A stretch of 7,158 nucleotides of DNA from an uncultured Asticcacaulis sp. (GTDB lineage Bacteria; Pseudomonadota; Alphaproteobacteria; Caulobacterales; Caulobacteraceae), in contig CAMLLA010000217.1 in the NCBI GenBank assembly GCA_946480525.1, positions 1 through 7,158 of the forward strand. Reading direction: 5' to 3'. The first letter of the stretch is position 1. Every line of letters begins with the position of its first letter. A program made the position numbers and the translations under genes. Shown here in pieces: positions 6,686-7,158 of the stretch. The notes below the pieces were generated by a model, which worked only from the letters and a program-made list of their open reading frames with translations, was not told where the DNA came from and made no database searches.

Positions 6686-6747
6686 TCGGATCATCTGTGT
6701 CAGATGCGCGTCAGCGCATCCATCTGTGTGCATCTGTGGAGTCCCTT
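6686..6747 (+). repeat. Hairpin-centred intergenic repeat, copy 2 (plus orientation)
   Basis: This copy consists of TCGGATCATCTGTG (6686-6699), a perfect 7 bp hairpin GATGCGC-GTCA-GCGCATC (6703-6720), then ATCTGTGTGCATCTGTGGA and GTCCCTT (6722-6747). It is the inverted counterpart of copy 1, 110 bp away. Together the two copies give a 227 bp unit with a 26 bp terminal inverted repeat (two mismatches), a shape shared by REP pairs and small non-autonomous elements. No transposase or target-site duplication is evident. Confidence 0.75.
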
Positions 6748-6819
6748 AAAGGACAACCACACGCACACAGGAAAGCCATACCTGCGTTTACGACGCCCCC
6801 GGGACAACACCAAACTCCT

Positions 6820-6839
6820 GTTTGCAACAGTTTGCGACA
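6820..6839 (+). promoter_or_regulatory. Tandem 10-mer, possible operator
   Basis: GTTTGCAACA is followed immediately by GTTTGCGACA (9 of 10 bases identical), so the motif repeats at about one helical turn. A related CTTGCAAC occurs at 6877-6884. The pair lies 70-89 bp before the start of the downstream gene, a suitable place for a regulator site. The 8 bp palindrome GTCATGAC follows at 6842-6849. No clear -10 hexamer is seen at the right distance. Confidence 0.35.
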
Positions 6840-6868
6840 TGGTCATGACGGCCAAAAAGGCTCACGTT

Positions 6869-6891
6869 TCCCGGGACTTGCAACCCCGGGA
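6869..6891 (+). promoter_or_regulatory. GC-rich hairpin in the leader of the Tat-signal gene
   Basis: TCCCGGG (6869-6875) and CCCGGGA (6885-6891) are exact reverse complements around a 9 nt loop. The hairpin ends 4 nt before the GGAG ribosome site (6896-6899) of the gene at 6909. No T-run follows, so a translational or mRNA-stability role is more likely than termination. Confidence 0.4.
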
Positions 6892-6908
6892 CCGTGGAGC
6901 CGCCACAG

Positions 6909-7158
6909 ATGGCCAATCCCTCATCAGGACTGACGCGCAGGGCGCTGATGAGCGCCGCAACGGCTGCCATGTTCGGGCCCGCGGCAGCCCATGCGGCCGC
7001 GCGCTTCACGCCCTACCCGAACATCAAGGCAGCTATGCTGGCGCGCCAGACCGGACTGTTCAGGATCGCCGAGTTCGGCGTTTTCGAGACCATCCTTCTT
7101 TGCGTCAACGGCACGCCGATCGAGGACGCCTCCTCGCTTCCGCCGCTGGTGGGTGCGA
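6909..7158 (+). CDS. N-terminus of an unidentified exported protein with a Tat-type signal peptide (partial)
   Basis: An ATG at 6909, 9 nt after GGAG (6896-6899), opens a frame that runs off the right edge after 83 codons. The first residues, MANPSSGLTRRALMSAAT, carry a twin-arginine motif (T-R-R-A-L-M) followed by an Ala-rich hydrophobic stretch and a likely cleavage at AHA|AA near residue 29. The protein should therefore be folded in the cytoplasm and exported to the periplasm by Tat, often a sign of a bound cofactor. The mature part begins ARFTPYPNIKAAMLARQ; I do not recognise its family. Later in-frame ATGs (6948 and beyond) would destroy the Tat motif. It is the first gene downstream of the TPR regulator and a possible target of it. 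Confidence 0.65.
   Translation, partial: MANPSSGLTRRALMSAATAAMFGPAAAHAAARFTPYPNIKAAMLARQTGLFRIAEFGVFETILLCVNGTPIEDASSLPPLVGA

Larger units (their letters stand above)
6492..6908. other. 417 bp gene-free region with inverted repeats and a 5' leader
   Basis: I find no credible gene between the regulator's stop and the ATG at 6909. The left two thirds (6521-6747) hold two oppositely oriented copies of one repeat and a shorter third relative. The right third (6748-6908) holds a tandem 10-mer (6820-6839), the palindrome GTCATGAC (6842-6849), three copies of CCCGGGAC (6798, 6870, 6885) and a GC-rich hairpin (6869-6891) directly before the ribosome site of the next gene. An open frame at 6583-6933 passes through the repeats and has no coding character. 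Confidence 0.6.

Noticed and set aside
6521..6747. CRISPR array
   Set aside because: Only two full copies, in opposite orientation, with a divergent hairpin core and no regular spacers or cas genes.
6583..6933. Plus-strand open frame of 116 codons in the right-hand gap
   Set aside because: It runs through the repeat copies and the leader of the next gene, overlaps the Tat-signal start in another frame, and its translation has no coding character.

Overview
The window looks like chromosomal DNA of a GC-rich alphaproteobacterium. Caulobacterales or a close relative is my best guess, from family resemblance of the proteins, GC-ending codon use and AGG/GGGG-type ribosome binding sites; nothing in the window proves the genus. 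I see no rRNA, tRNA, CRISPR array, transposase or integrase.

Layout. (1) The left edge holds the first 20 codons of a minus-strand gene for a protein with a hydrophobic N-terminus. A 214 bp divergent spacer follows. (2) 275-1270, plus strand: a membrane protein with four or five predicted helices fused to a C-terminal SRPBCC (START/polyketide-cyclase-like) ligand-binding domain. (3) 1359-3596, plus: an exported S9 (prolyl oligopeptidase/DPP4-like) protein with a signal peptide, beta-propeller region and alpha/beta-hydrolase domain. Its nucleophile position is Gly, not Ser, while Asp, His and the oxyanion Tyr remain. It is therefore probably a non-catalytic pseudo-peptidase, resembling mammalian DPP10 at this site. 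Its ribosome binding site lies in one arm of a perfect 10 bp inverted repeat. (4) 3745-5055, plus: a soluble GAF-HisKA-HATPase histidine kinase with no response regulator next to it. (5) 5184-6491, plus: a one-component regulator with an excisionase/MerR-like DNA-binding domain, one membrane helix and a periplasmic TPR domain. (6) 6492-6908: 417 bp without a gene. It contains two inverted copies of a hairpin-centred repeat related to ATCTGTGTGCATCTGTGGA plus a shorter third relative, then a leader with short direct and inverted repeats. (7) 6909 to the right edge: the first 83 codons of an unrecognised protein with a Tat-type signal peptide.

How they may work together. All five complete or right-hand genes point the same way, with gaps of 88, 148, 128 and 417 bp, so they are neighbours more than a tight operon. 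Three of the four complete proteins are membrane or periplasmic, and two of the four are signal-transduction proteins. A cell-envelope sensing locus is possible: the periplasmic TPR regulator and the catalytically dead S9 protein could both act by protein binding. No sequence evidence links them directly.

The strongest points for follow-up are the Ser-to-Gly S9 protein, the hairpin that would hide its ribosome binding site, and the inverted repeat pair near the right end.
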